Both the position numbers and the translations under genes were made by a program. From positions 248,001 through 312,000 of the forward strand of contig CAXXXQ010000002.1 of NCBI GenBank assembly GCA_963677355.2: 64,000 bases of DNA, given 5' to 3'. Below are positions 17,621 to 27,053 of the stretch, piece by piece. How positions within the stretch are numbered: position 1 is the stretch's first letter; every line of letters begins with the position of its first letter. The DNA is from Thiomicrorhabdus sp963677355. Lineage in GTDB: Bacteria > Pseudomonadota > Gammaproteobacteria > Thiomicrospirales > Thiomicrospiraceae. Below the pieces are notes generated by a model. The model had not been told where the DNA came from. It worked only from the letters and a program-made list of their open reading frames with translations, and made no database searches.

Positions 17621-18958
17621 ATGAAAGTTATGGAAAAGAAGTATTTCGGTACAGACGGGATTCGCAACCGAGTCGGTTCGGGAATGATTCGCCCTGATCA
17701 GATTTTGAAGCTGGGTTGGGCGACCGGTAAGGTCATGAAAGCACGCGGTGAAACGAGTGTTATGATCGGTAAGGACACTCGCATTTCCGGTTATATGTTT
17801 GAATCCGCGCTTGAAGCCGGGTTTATTGCAGCAGGCATCGATGTCATGTTGCTGGGGCCGATGCCGACCCCGGCGGTAGCTTATCTGACACAGACATTTC
17901 GTGCCGACGCCGGAATTGTCATTAGCGCCTCGCACAATCCGCATCACGATAACGGCATCAAATTTTTTTCGGCACAAGGTAAAAAGATCAGTGATGAGAT
18001 TGAGCTGGCAGTAGAAGCGGCTTTTGAAGAAGAGATTGAAGTGGTTGCTTCTGAGTTGCTTGGTAAAGCGCGCCGTATTGATGATGCGCCTGGTCGTTAT
18101 ATTGAGTTCTGTAAGAGTACCTTCGCTTCCCAGAGAAAGCTGGATAACTTTAAGATCGTGTTGGATTGCTCGCATGGCGCGACATATCACATTGCACCGC
18201 ATGTCTTCCAGGAGTTAGGAGCTGAGGTTGTGACCATCGGTGCTCATCCGGATGGGATTAATATCAATCAACGTTGCGGGGCAACTTGCATGCAAACCTT
18301 GCAAGAGGAAGTTGTCAAGCAGCAGGCCGATTTGGGTATTGCCTTTGATGGCGATGGTGACCGCGTCATGATGGTCACTAGCGAAGGGCGAATTGTCGAT
18401 GGTGATCTGATTCTCTATATTCTGGCAACGTGCTCTCAAGATAAAGTTCCGGGTGTGGTTGGTACGGTGATGAGTAATCTAGGGGTAGAGAATGCTCTGA
18501 AAGCCAAAGGTGTCGATTTTGCCCGTTCAGCGGTAGGCGATCGCTATGTGATGGAGTTGTTGGTCGAGAAAGGCTGGCAGTTCGGCGCTGAGCCGTCAGG
18601 TCATGTATTGTGCCTAAATAAAATTTCCACCGGTGATGGTATCGTGGCCGCTCTACAGGTAATGTCAGCTCTGGTGTCAACCGGGCAATCGCTTGCGGAA
18701 TTGGTTGCTGAAGTGGAAATGTATCCGTCGGTATTGAAGAATCAACGTGTCGATGATGCTAAAAAAATTATGCAAAGTCCGGCGTTAAAAAATGCGATTG
18801 CAGACGTGGAAAATTGTTTAGCCGATAAAGGTCGTGTTTTAGTTCGGGCTTCAGGAACGGAACCGTTGGTTCGGGTGATGGTCGAAGGTCAAGATGAGGC
18901 GCTGGTAGAGCGCCTTGCTGATGAATTGATTGCGGTAGTTCAATCAGAAATTTCATAA
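17621..18958 (+). CDS. glmM: phosphoglucosamine mutase
   Basis: A 445-residue enzyme converting glucosamine-6-phosphate to glucosamine-1-phosphate for peptidoglycan and lipopolysaccharide. The phosphoserine is in VISASHNPHHDNG near residue 103, the metal loop is AFDGDGDRVMMV, the sugar loop includes GAEPSGHVLC, and the phosphate-binding end is VRASGTEPLVRVMVEG. The start at 17621 gives a three-residue extension over an alternative ATG at 17630; the family usually begins close to KYFGTDGIR, so 17630 is also plausible. Confidence 0.96.
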   Translation: MKVMEKKYFGTDGIRNRVGSGMIRPDQILKLGWATGKVMKARGETSVMIGKDTRISGYMFESALEAGFIAAGIDVMLLGPMPTPAVAYLTQTFRADAGIVISASHNPHHDNGIKFFSAQGKKISDEIELAVEAAFEEEIEVVASELLGKARRIDDAPGRYIEFCKSTFASQRKLDNFKIVLDCSHGATYHIAPHVFQELGAEVVTIGAHPDGININQRCGATCMQTLQEEVVKQQADLGIAFDGDGDRVMMVTSEGRIVDGDLILYILATCSQDKVPGVVGTVMSNLGVENALKAKGVDFARSAVGDRYVMELLVEKGWQFGAEPSGHVLCLNKISTGDGIVAALQVMSALVSTGQSLAELVAEVEMYPSVLKNQRVDDAKKIMQSPALKNAIADVENCLADKGRVLVRASGTEPLVRVMVEGQDEALVERLADELIAVVQSEIS

Positions 18959-18968
18959 AAATGCAATA

Positions 18969-18997
18969 TTGTTTTTAATAAAAGAAAAAGCTAATAT
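18969..18997 (+). promoter_or_regulatory. sigma-70-type promoter for tpiA-secG
   Basis: TTGTTT at 18969-18974 and TAATAT at 18992-18997 are separated by 17 bases, close to the consensus, and lie about 30 bases before the tpiA start. Confidence 0.5.
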
Positions 18998-19026
18998 TGT
19001 AAAACTTTTGTGTTGGAGAATAGTAA

Positions 19027-19782
19027 ATGAGAAAGCCGTTTGTCGCAGGGAACTGGAAAATGCATGGTTCAAAGGCGTCTATCTTAAGCTTGGTAACCGG
19101 TCTAAACGCTAAGTCAGATGAGCTTGGCAATGTCGATGTTGCTGTTTGTCCGCCAGCGATTTATATCGATTTTACTACACGTTCATTGAGTGGTGAGCGT
19201 ATTGCTGTGGGTGCGCAGAACATGGCTGAAGAGCCAATTCAGGGAGCGTTTACCGGTGAAATTTCTGTTGAAATGCTAAAAGACATGGGCTGTGACTATG
19301 TCATTTTAGGACATTCGGAACGCCGTGCAATTTATGGCGAAACCAATGCTCAAATTGCAGAGAAAGTCAAAGTGGCTCTTGCTGCAGGTGTGACTCCAAT
19401 TCTATGTGTTGGTGAAACTTTAGAAGAACGTGAGTCCGGAATCATGGAAGACGTGATTGCGGGTCAGTTAGATGCGGTGCTAGATGCAGTTGGTATCGCA
19501 GGTTTCTCTAAGACAGTCATTGCTTATGAGCCGGTCTGGGCTATCGGTACAGGTGTGACAGCCTCTCCGGAACAGGCACAAGAAGTCCACGCTTTTATTC
19601 GTGGCAAACTTGCTACTCTTGATGCTGAGATCGCAGATAAAGTGATTATTCAGTACGGTGGTAGTGTTAAACCAAATAATGCAGAAGAGCTATTCGGTCA
19701 GCCAGATATCGATGGTGGTTTGATTGGTGGTGCTTCTCTAGATGCAGATGACTTTATCGCCATCTGTAAAGCAGCAGGATAA
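19027..19782 (+). CDS. tpiA: triosephosphate isomerase
   Basis: A 251-residue TIM-barrel enzyme interconverting dihydroxyacetone phosphate and glyceraldehyde-3-phosphate. It serves glycolysis and the Calvin cycle, which matters here given the RubisCO genes in the same window. It shows NWKMHGS (catalytic Asn, Lys), ILGHSERR with the catalytic His, and AYEPVWAIGTG with the catalytic Glu and mobile loop. secG follows after 3 bases. Confidence 0.98.
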   Translation: MRKPFVAGNWKMHGSKASILSLVTGLNAKSDELGNVDVAVCPPAIYIDFTTRSLSGERIAVGAQNMAEEPIQGAFTGEISVEMLKDMGCDYVILGHSERRAIYGETNAQIAEKVKVALAAGVTPILCVGETLEERESGIMEDVIAGQLDAVLDAVGIAGFSKTVIAYEPVWAIGTGVTASPEQAQEVHAFIRGKLATLDAEIADKVIIQYGGSVKPNNAEELFGQPDIDGGLIGGASLDADDFIAICKAAG

Positions 19783-19785
19783 GAC

Positions 19786-20109
19786 ATGTTCGGAATTGTT
19801 TTAACAATACATTTGATTATTGCAGTATTGCTTATCGGGTTGGTGTTGATCCAACACGGTAAGGGTGCAGATGCCGGTGCAAACTTTGGTGGTGGCGGTT
19901 CCTCCCAGTCCGTTTTCGGAAGCGGAGGATCAGCGACTTTCCTATCGAGAATGACGGCTATTGTCGCTACCGCGTTTTTCATCACCAGTTTGGTGTTGGC
20001 ATATGTTGCCAATGAGCAGGCGAAAGGGTATCAAAGTGTTACTCAAACTGCGCCTGTCGAAGCTCCGGCTGCAGCAGACGATAATAAGGCGCCTGTTGTC
20101 CCTGAATAG
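19786..20109 (+). CDS. secG: preprotein translocase subunit SecG
   Basis: A 107-residue membrane protein with two hydrophobic segments (about 3-22 and 53-74) joined by a Gly/Ser-rich loop (GADAGANFGGGGSSQSVFG), the hallmark of SecG. It assists SecYE during SecA-driven export. A variable Ala/Pro-rich tail follows the second segment. The tpiA-secG-tRNA-Leu order is conserved in gammaproteobacteria. Confidence 0.95.
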   Translation: MFGIVLTIHLIIAVLLIGLVLIQHGKGADAGANFGGGGSSQSVFGSGGSATFLSRMTAIVATAFFITSLVLAYVANEQAKGYQSVTQTAPVEAPAAADDNKAPVVPE

Positions 20110-20128
20110 GGAGTGTCAAAAGATTATT

Positions 20129-20213
20129 GCCGATGTGGTGAAATTGGTAGACACGCCATCTTGAGGGGGTGGTAGCGCAAGCTGTGCCGGTTCGAGTCCG
20201 GCCATCGGCACCA
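20129..20213 (+). tRNA. tRNA-Leu (anticodon GAG)
   Basis: The acceptor stem gccgatg pairs with catcggc, the discriminator is A, and the CCA end is encoded at 20211-20213. The anticodon stem ccatc/ggtgg encloses a ttGAGgg loop. A long variable arm (tagcgcaagctg) and the TpsiC arm ccggttcgagtccgg are present, as in class II tRNA-Leu. It reads CUC and CUU codons. Confidence 0.97.
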
Positions 20214-20221
20214 ATTTAAAC

Positions 20222-20279
20222 AGCCGCTGTACCTTGCAGCGGCTAAGTTGTGTTTCACTTACGCAGATGTGCAGTGAAA
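20222..20279 (+). other. two inverted repeats between tRNA-Leu and nuoA
   Basis: The first, agccgctg/cagcggct at 20222-20244, forms an 8-bp GC stem with a 7-base loop but is followed by a poor T tract (aagttgtgttt), so it is at most a weak terminator after tRNA-Leu. The second, tttcact/agtgaaa at 20253-20279, lies 30 bases before nuoA and could be an operator or leader structure. Confidence 0.45.
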
Positions 20280-20309
20280 TAAATTTAACTAGATGAGGTC
20301 AACAAACCA

Positions 20310-20666
20310 ATGCTAGAAAATTATCTTCCAGTCCTAGTTTTCATTGTGCTAGGAGCCTTGTTTGGAGTAGGCCCAATTCTAATTGGCTATCTACTCGGTC
20401 CACAAAAGCCTGACGCTGAGAAAAACTCTCCATACGAGTGTGGTTTCGAAGCTTTCGAAGATGCGCGTATGAAGTTCGATGTGCGCTTCTATCTTGTCGC
20501 TATTCTTTTCATTATTTTTGATTTGGAAATCGCATTCCTATTCCCTTGGGCTGTTGTGCTTGATGAAGTTGGAACGTTTGGGCTTTTGGCGATGGGAGTA
20601 TTTCTTTCTCTGCTAGTGGTTGGCTTTATTTACGAATGGAAGAAGGGAGCGCTTGAATGGGAGTAG
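20310..20666 (+). CDS. nuoA: NADH-quinone oxidoreductase subunit A
   Basis: A 118-residue membrane subunit with three hydrophobic helices. The loop between the first and second carries PYECGFEAFEDARMKFDVRF, the conserved segment near the quinone cavity. It is the first gene of a complete 14-gene complex I operon. Its end overlaps nuoB by 10 bases. Confidence 0.98.
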   Translation: MLENYLPVLVFIVLGALFGVGPILIGYLLGPQKPDAEKNSPYECGFEAFEDARMKFDVRFYLVAILFIIFDLEIAFLFPWAVVLDEVGTFGLLAMGVFLSLLVVGFIYEWKKGALEWE

Positions 20667-21133
20667 AAGGCGTTTTAAAAGAAGGTGTGGTTACCACCTC
20701 TGCGGATAAATTAATCAACTGGGCGAGAACCGGTTCGCTATGGCCAATGACCTTCGGTCTGGCTTGTTGTGCGGTAGAAATGATGCATGCCGGTGCTTCT
20801 CGTTATGACTTGGACCGTTTCGGGATCATTTTCCGCCCGAGTCCTCGTCAGTCGGATGTAATGGTGGTTGCCGGAACATTGGTGAACAAAATGGCTCCGG
20901 CTTTAAGAAAAGTTTATGACCAGATGGCAGAACCTCGTTGGGTTATCTCGATGGGTTCTTGTGCAAACGGCGGCGGTTACTACCACTACTCTTACTCGGT
21001 AGTAAGAGGTTGTGACCGCATTGTCCCGGTTGACGTCTATGTCCCGGGGTGCCCTCCTACAGCAGAAGCTCTGCTTTATGGAATTGTTCAGCTACAGAAC
21101 AAAATCAAGCGTACTAATACCATTGCGCGCTAA
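20657..21133 (+). CDS. nuoB: NADH-quinone oxidoreductase subunit B
   Basis: A 158-residue subunit carrying the terminal 4Fe-4S cluster N2, which reduces quinone. The tandem Cys pair is in TFGLACCAVEMMHAGA near residue 36, and the other ligands are in ISMGSCANGGGYYHYSYSVV and DVYVPGCPPTAEALLYG. It overlaps nuoA by 10 bases. Confidence 0.98.
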   Translation: MGVEGVLKEGVVTTSADKLINWARTGSLWPMTFGLACCAVEMMHAGASRYDLDRFGIIFRPSPRQSDVMVVAGTLVNKMAPALRKVYDQMAEPRWVISMGSCANGGGYYHYSYSVVRGCDRIVPVDVYVPGCPPTAEALLYGIVQLQNKIKRTNTIAR

Positions 21134-21167
21134 GAAATACGCTAAAAAATAAAAAGTAGATTTAACT

Positions 21168-21842
21168 ATGAAACAGTCAGTATTAGATTTACAAGGTCAA
21201 GTTCAAGATGTTCTAGGCGCCGATGTGGTTGCATCGACTATTGCGCTGAATGAATTGACGATCGAATTAAAACCGGAGACTGCTTTAGCCAACTTTAAGG
21301 CGCTGCGTGATCAATTAGGTTTTGATCAGTTAATGGATCTTTGCGGAATCGATTATCTCGATTACGGTCAAGCAAACTGGGAAACCATGAAGGCGCCAAA
21401 CAGCGGTTTCAGCCGTGGTGTTTTTGACTTTGCCGAAGATGAAGCTAGCTCTGAGGCGGATTCAATGGAACGTCGTTTTGCCGTTGTCTATCACCTGTTG
21501 TCGGTAGCCAATAACCGTCGCATTCGCGTTAAGGTTTTCCCGGAAACGACTCAGATGCCTGTCGTTGATAGTGTTATTGATATTTGGAACGTAGCTAACT
21601 GGTTTGAGCGTGAAGCTTTCGATTTATACGGCATTCTTTTCAAGGGGCACCCTGACTTGCGCCGTATCTTGACTGACTACGGTTTTGTTGGTCACCCATT
21701 AAGAAAAGATTTCCCTCTTACAGGGCATGTTGAAATGCGTTATGACTCGGAGAAAGGACGTGTTGTTTACGAGCCTGTGTCTATTGAAAACCGTGTGAAT
21801 GTCCCACGTGTTATTCGTAAGCATGCGCCAAGCAACGTCTAA
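21168..21842 (+). CDS. nuoC: NADH-quinone oxidoreductase subunit C
   Basis: A 224-residue peripheral-arm subunit, separate from NuoD, unlike the fused NuoCD of E. coli. The signature WFEREAFDLYGILFKGHPDLR and the C-terminal DYGFVGHPLRKDFPLTGHVE are clear. The N-terminal third contains an acidic insertion (DEASSEADSMERR). It assembles with NuoB, D and I near the quinone site. Confidence 0.97.
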   Translation: MKQSVLDLQGQVQDVLGADVVASTIALNELTIELKPETALANFKALRDQLGFDQLMDLCGIDYLDYGQANWETMKAPNSGFSRGVFDFAEDEASSEADSMERRFAVVYHLLSVANNRRIRVKVFPETTQMPVVDSVIDIWNVANWFEREAFDLYGILFKGHPDLRRILTDYGFVGHPLRKDFPLTGHVEMRYDSEKGRVVYEPVSIENRVNVPRVIRKHAPSNV

Positions 21843-21855
21843 TTAGGAATCAAAA

Positions 21856-23109
21856 ATGCCTGAAATTCGCAACTATACACTTAACTTTGGTCCACAGCAT
21901 CCGTCAGCTCACGGTGTACTTCGTTTAGTACTTGAGTTGGACGGTGAAACCATTGTGCGATCAGATCCTCATATCGGCCTGCTACACCGTGGTACCGAGA
22001 AGCTGGCTGAATACAAGCCTTACAACCAATCAATCGGTTACATGGACCGTCTTGACTATGTCTCGATGATGTCTAATGAACACGCATATGTCATGGCGAT
22101 CGAAAAGATGCTGGGTGTTGAAGTCCCGGAACGTGCGCAATATATCCGTGTCATGTTTGACGAGATTACCCGTATCTTGAACCACTTGATGTGGTTGGGT
22201 GCGCATGCGCTGGATATCGGAGCGATGACGGTATTCCTATACGCTTTCCGTGAACGTGAAGATCTGATGGACTGCTATGAAGCCGTTTCCGGTGCACGTA
22301 TGCACGCAACTTACTATCGTCCGGGCGGTGTTTACCGTGATTTACCGGATACTATGGCCAAATATGAAAAGTCAAAATGGACTAACGGTAAGAAGCTGGA
22401 TGAATTGAACTCAACTCGTGAAGGATCTTTATTGGATTTCATTGAAGCCTTTACCGAGCGTTTCCCGGGTTATGTCGATGAGTATGAAACTCTGTTGACG
22501 GATAACCGTATCTGGAAGCAGCGTACCGTTGATATCGGTATCGTTACACCTGAGCGTGCCTTGCAACTAGGATTTACCGGTCCAATGCTGCGCGGTTCAG
22601 GTATCGAGTGGGATCTGCGTAAGAAACAGCCTTACGAAGTTTATGACAAGATGGACTTTGATATCCCGGTCGGTGTAACCGGTGACTGTTACGACCGTTA
22701 CTTGGTGCGTGTTGCCGAGATGCGTGAATCCAACAAAATTATTAAACAGTGTGTGGAATGGCTGAAAGCTAATCCAGGCTCTGTCATGTCAAGTGATCAC
22801 AAGGTGGCGCCGCCATCGCGTGAAGATGCTAAATCGAACATGGAAGCGTTGATCCATCACTTCAAACTGTATACCGAAGGTTATACGGTTCCTGAAAGTG
22901 AAATTTATTCTGCCGTTGAACACCCAAAAGGTGAGTTCGGTATCTATATGGTTTCCGATGGCGCGAACAAGCCATACCGTATGAAAGTTCGTGCTCCAGG
23001 GTTTGCACATTTGGCTTCACTAGATGAAATGGTTAAAGGGCATATGATTGCTGATGTGGTATCGATTATCGGTACTCAAGATATTGTATTTGGAGAGGTG
23101 GATCGATGA
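21856..23109 (+). CDS. nuoD: NADH-quinone oxidoreductase subunit D
   Basis: A 417-residue subunit, the 49-kDa homologue that forms the quinone-binding pocket with NuoB. Motifs are NFGPQHPSAHGVLRLVLELDG with the quinone-site His near the N-terminus, and the C-terminal SIIGTQDIVFGEVDR. It starts 13 bases after nuoC and overlaps nuoE by 4 bases (ATGA). Confidence 0.98.
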   Translation: MPEIRNYTLNFGPQHPSAHGVLRLVLELDGETIVRSDPHIGLLHRGTEKLAEYKPYNQSIGYMDRLDYVSMMSNEHAYVMAIEKMLGVEVPERAQYIRVMFDEITRILNHLMWLGAHALDIGAMTVFLYAFREREDLMDCYEAVSGARMHATYYRPGGVYRDLPDTMAKYEKSKWTNGKKLDELNSTREGSLLDFIEAFTERFPGYVDEYETLLTDNRIWKQRTVDIGIVTPERALQLGFTGPMLRGSGIEWDLRKKQPYEVYDKMDFDIPVGVTGDCYDRYLVRVAEMRESNKIIKQCVEWLKANPGSVMSSDHKVAPPSREDAKSNMEALIHHFKLYTEGYTVPESEIYSAVEHPKGEFGIYMVSDGANKPYRMKVRAPGFAHLASLDEMVKGHMIADVVSIIGTQDIVFGEVDR

Positions 23110-23618
23110 GTTCAGCTGGAACAACTACTGATACGAGCAACTTCATTCAAGGTGAAGTCAAAGCGCGTATTGATAAGTGGATTGCCAACTATCCAGAAGG
23201 TCAAAAGAAGTCTGCGGTGATGCCAGCACTACGTATCGTTCAAGAGAGCCACAACGGCTACCTGACGACGGATTTGATGGATCAGATTGCGACCTATCTA
23301 GAGATCACGCCGATGGAGGTTTATGAAGTAGCGACTTTCTACGGTAACTATGAACATAAGCCGGTTGGTCAAACCAAATTGTGTGTTTGTAATTCGATCT
23401 CTTGTATGTTGCGCGGCAACCAGGAAATTTACGAACATCTGGAAAATCGTCTGGGTGTTAAACCGGGTGAAGTGACGCCTGACGGCAAGTTCTCATGGAA
23501 AAAGGTTGAGTGCCTTGGAGCTTGCGGTGGTGCGCCGATGATGCAGGTTGGTAAAGACTATCATGAAAACCTAACTGTCGAAAAAATCGATGCGTTATTA
23601 GACGAGTGGGGTAAATAA
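23106..23618 (+). CDS. nuoE: NADH-quinone oxidoreductase subunit E
   Basis: A 170-residue thioredoxin-fold subunit with the 2Fe-2S cluster N1a. The four ligands lie in LCVCNSISCMLRG and VECLGACGGAPMM. It forms the NADH dehydrogenase module with NuoF and NuoG. Its stop overlaps the nuoF ATG by one base. Confidence 0.97.
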   Translation: MSSAGTTTDTSNFIQGEVKARIDKWIANYPEGQKKSAVMPALRIVQESHNGYLTTDLMDQIATYLEITPMEVYEVATFYGNYEHKPVGQTKLCVCNSISCMLRGNQEIYEHLENRLGVKPGEVTPDGKFSWKKVECLGACGGAPMMQVGKDYHENLTVEKIDALLDEWGK

Positions 23619-24898
23619 TGGTTCATCTTAGCGAAAACGTTTACCGCTTGAACGACCAGGAAAGATCTTGGGATATCGATACTTATGTTGCTAATGGCGG
23701 TTACGAAGTTTGGAAAAAAGTCGTTTCCGGTGATATCGATCCACAGGAAATCATTGAAGAAGTGAAAACTTCCAATATTCGTGGTCGTGGTGGTGCAGGT
23801 TTCCCTACCGGTCTGAAGTGGAGCTTCATGAACCGCATGGCTCCGGGGCAAAAATACATTGTTTGTAACTCGGATGAAGGTGAACCGGGTACCTTTAAAG
23901 ACCGCGATATTTTACGTTACAATCCGCATGCGTTGGTTGAAGGGATGGCTATCGCCGGTTACGTGATTGGTGCCACCAAAGGTTATAACTACATTCGTGG
24001 TGAATTCTGGGAACCTTACCAGCGTTTTAATAATGCGATTAAGCAGGCGCGTGAAGCCGGTTTGCTGGGTGATAATATTCTAGGCTCCGGCTACGATTTC
24101 GATCTTTACACTCATTTAGGTGCAGGTGCCTATATCTGCGGTGAAGAGACCGCTCTGCTTGAATCGATCGAAGGTAAGAAAGGTCAGCCTCGTTTCAAAC
24201 CGCCGTTCCCGGCTAGTTTCGGGCTATATGGCAAGCCGACCACAATCAACAACACAGAAACCTTGGCTTCGATTCCGATGATTTTGGCTAAGGGTGGCGA
24301 ATGGTTCAATGACTTGGGTGTGGAAAACGCCGGTGGAACCAAGTGTTATTCGGTATCAGGCCACGTTAACAACCCAGGCAACTTTGAAGTCCGTATGGGG
24401 ACACCGTTTAAAGATCTACTTGAATTGGCTGGCGGTATTTGGAAAGGCCGCAAACTGAAATGTGTGATTCCTGGTGGCGCTTCTACCGCGATCATTCCGG
24501 CTGAAAAAGCGATGGAAATGAATATGGACTATGACTCAATTGCCAAAGCGGGATCATTCCTGGGCGCGGGTTCTATGATCGTGATGGACGAAACGACCGA
24601 TATCGTTAAGGTTTGTCAGAACTTGTCCCACTTTTATTGGGATGAGTCGTGCGGTCAGTGTACGCCTTGTCGTGAAGGGACCGGTTGGTTATACCGAGTT
24701 TTGACTCGTATTATCGACGGCAAAGGCCGTCCAGAAGATATCGCTGCATTGAAAGACGTGACCGGCAAGATCGAAGGTAACGTTATTTGCGGTCTGGGTG
24801 ATGGTGCGACTATCGCCTTGAATAGTGCGATTGAGCACTATGAGCACGAATTCCAACACTACATTGAGCATGGTTGTAGTATTTTTGATCGCACTTAA
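23618..24898 (+). CDS. nuoF: NADH-quinone oxidoreductase subunit F
   Basis: A 426-residue subunit that binds NADH, FMN and the 4Fe-4S cluster N3. The NADH site GRGGAGFPTGLKW, the FMN region CNSDEGEPGTFKDRD and the Cys motif SCGQCTPCREGTGW are present, with the fourth Cys in NVICGLGDGA. Electrons enter complex I here. Confidence 0.98.
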   Translation: MVHLSENVYRLNDQERSWDIDTYVANGGYEVWKKVVSGDIDPQEIIEEVKTSNIRGRGGAGFPTGLKWSFMNRMAPGQKYIVCNSDEGEPGTFKDRDILRYNPHALVEGMAIAGYVIGATKGYNYIRGEFWEPYQRFNNAIKQAREAGLLGDNILGSGYDFDLYTHLGAGAYICGEETALLESIEGKKGQPRFKPPFPASFGLYGKPTTINNTETLASIPMILAKGGEWFNDLGVENAGGTKCYSVSGHVNNPGNFEVRMGTPFKDLLELAGGIWKGRKLKCVIPGGASTAIIPAEKAMEMNMDYDSIAKAGSFLGAGSMIVMDETTDIVKVCQNLSHFYWDESCGQCTPCREGTGWLYRVLTRIIDGKGRPEDIAALKDVTGKIEGNVICGLGDGATIALNSAIEHYEHEFQHYIEHGCSIFDRT

Positions 24899-24951
24899 TT
24901 GCAATGCTGTATTAAGTGTTGAATAAGTTAGAAAACTTAGGTTAAAGAATT

Positions 24952-27048
24952 ATGGTAAAAGTTGAAATAAACGGTCAAGTTATTGAAGCGCACGAAGGTG
25001 ACATGCTGATTGATGTCGCTGATGACGCTCAAATCTCGATTCCCCGTTTTTGTTACCACAAGAAACTCTCTATTGCGGCAAACTGCCGTATGTGTCTGGT
25101 AGAAGTTGAGGGGGCATGGAAACCGCTTCCTGCCTGTGCAACGCCTGTAACAGACGGCATGAAAGTGCATACCAATTCGCCTAAGGCGAAAGCGGCACAG
25201 AAATCGGTAATGGAATTTCTGTTGATCAACCATCCGTTGGATTGTCCTATCTGTGACCAGGGTGGTGAGTGTGAACTGCAAGATGTTTCTATGGATTACG
25301 GTGATGATGTTTCCCGTTATGCCGAAGCGAAACGTGTCGTTAGCGATCGTAATGCAGGTTCTTTGATTGCCACGGATATGACTCGTTGTATCCACTGTAC
25401 CCGTTGTGTACGTTTCGGCCAGGAAATTGCCGGAATGATGGAGCTTGGAGCTACGGGTCGAAGTGAATGGATGGAGATCGGAACTTACATCGAGAAGTCG
25501 GTGACTTCTGAAATGTCGGGTAATATGATTGACCTTTGTCCGGTAGGGGCTTTGACTTCAAAACCGTATCGTTACACAGCGCGTCCTTGGGAGCTAAAAG
25601 CTCACCGTTCAATTGCGGCACATGATGCCATGGGTTCTCATATCACGGTTCACTCAAAAAATAATAAAGTGATGCGTGTTGTCCCGCGTGAAAACGAATC
25701 TATCAACGAAGTTTGGCTTTCGGACCGCGACCGTTTCTCTTACGAAGCGGTTAATTCGGAAGAACGCTTAACTCAGCCAATGATTAAAGAGCACGGCCAA
25801 TGGCGTGCAGCCGGCTGGGAAGAAGCTTTGGCTTTTGCGGTACAAGGCGTTAAAGACGTGCTTGCTACTTCTAAAGAGGTAGGCGTTCTGGCTTCGGCTA
25901 ATTCAACGCTTGAAGAGTTACAGCTTTTACAAAAACTGGCGCGTGAGCTAGGTGTCGAGAACATCGATCACCGTTTACGTCAGGCTGATTTCAGCTTGGA
26001 TTCAACCGGCTTCAATACGCCGTCATTGACGACAGCGATTGCTGAAGTAGATAAGCAGAAAGCGATTCTTCTAGTCGGTTCTTACCTGCGTAAAGAAATT
26101 CCGATCCTGAACCACCGTATTCGTAAAGCAGTTGGCGCTGGTGCTAAAGCATTTGCCGTTAATCCGGTTGAATTGAAGTTTAACTATGAGATTGCCCAAT
26201 TCGGTATGGATAACGGCATGGTGTTTGAATTAGCGGGTATTGCCAAAGCCGCTGGTGATAACGAAGCTTGGTTAAATGATATTACGCCGACTGATTCTCA
26301 AAAAGCGGTTGCCGATACGCTGAAAGCGGAAGACAACGCCATGATTATGTTGGGTCAGATCAGCCAGATGCATCCGGATTATGCTGTCCTGTCTAAATTG
26401 GCGGCTTCTATCGCTAACAACACTGGTGCTAGCTTGAATATCCTGCCGATGGCAGCTAACGAAGTTGGGGCTCATTTGGTTAACTTCCTGCCTGCTAATG
26501 GTAAGAACGCAGCTCAGATGATTTCCGGTGATATGAAAGCCTTCATCAATATGAATATCGAACCTGAACACGATTTTGCCAACGGTGAAGCGGCTAAGGC
26601 TGCGATGCAAAATGCTGAGTTTGTTGTCAATCTGACTGCATTCGATAGCGAAGCGCAACGCGACTATGCCGACGTTCTGCTGCCGATTGCGACTTCTATG
26701 GAAACGGCCGGTACTTTCGTCAACGCAAACGGCTTAAAGCAGTCTTTCAAAATGTCGGTTGAGCCGCAAGGTGAAGCCAAGGCGGCTTGGAAAGTATTGC
26801 GTGTGTTAGGCAATATGTTTGACTTGGAAGGTTTTGACTATACACACAGCAATGAAGTGCTGAGTGAAGTTCTGGATAACAAAGCGTCTCAAATCGATTT
26901 CTCAGCGGTTAGCGTAACACTACCTGCTGCGAATAATGACGCTAAGGTTGAGCTACTGTCTCCATATTCAGTAGACGCTTTAGTGAGAAGAGCGCCATCT
27001 TTACAAGCCACGCCGGATGCGCGTGTAGAAACAATGGTTAAAGGATAA
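24952..27048 (+). CDS. nuoG: NADH-quinone oxidoreductase subunit G
   Basis: A 698-residue iron-sulfur subunit. An N-terminal ferredoxin-like domain binds 2Fe-2S (CRMCLVEVEG, LPACATPV), followed by the His-Cys3 4Fe-4S motif HPLDCPICDQGGECELQD near residue 97 and CIHCTRCVRFGQEI. The remainder is a degenerate molybdopterin-oxidoreductase domain without cofactor. It is shorter than the E. coli protein of about 900 residues, which is common. A 53-base gap separates it from nuoF. Confidence 0.97.
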   Translation: MVKVEINGQVIEAHEGDMLIDVADDAQISIPRFCYHKKLSIAANCRMCLVEVEGAWKPLPACATPVTDGMKVHTNSPKAKAAQKSVMEFLLINHPLDCPICDQGGECELQDVSMDYGDDVSRYAEAKRVVSDRNAGSLIATDMTRCIHCTRCVRFGQEIAGMMELGATGRSEWMEIGTYIEKSVTSEMSGNMIDLCPVGALTSKPYRYTARPWELKAHRSIAAHDAMGSHITVHSKNNKVMRVVPRENESINEVWLSDRDRFSYEAVNSEERLTQPMIKEHGQWRAAGWEEALAFAVQGVKDVLATSKEVGVLASANSTLEELQLLQKLARELGVENIDHRLRQADFSLDSTGFNTPSLTTAIAEVDKQKAILLVGSYLRKEIPILNHRIRKAVGAGAKAFAVNPVELKFNYEIAQFGMDNGMVFELAGIAKAAGDNEAWLNDITPTDSQKAVADTLKAEDNAMIMLGQISQMHPDYAVLSKLAASIANNTGASLNILPMAANEVGAHLVNFLPANGKNAAQMISGDMKAFINMNIEPEHDFANGEAAKAAMQNAEFVVNLTAFDSEAQRDYADVLLPIATSMETAGTFVNANGLKQSFKMSVEPQGEAKAAWKVLRVLGNMFDLEGFDYTHSNEVLSEVLDNKASQIDFSAVSVTLPAANNDAKVELLSPYSVDALVRRAPSLQATPDARVETMVKG

Positions 27049-27053
27049 TATCG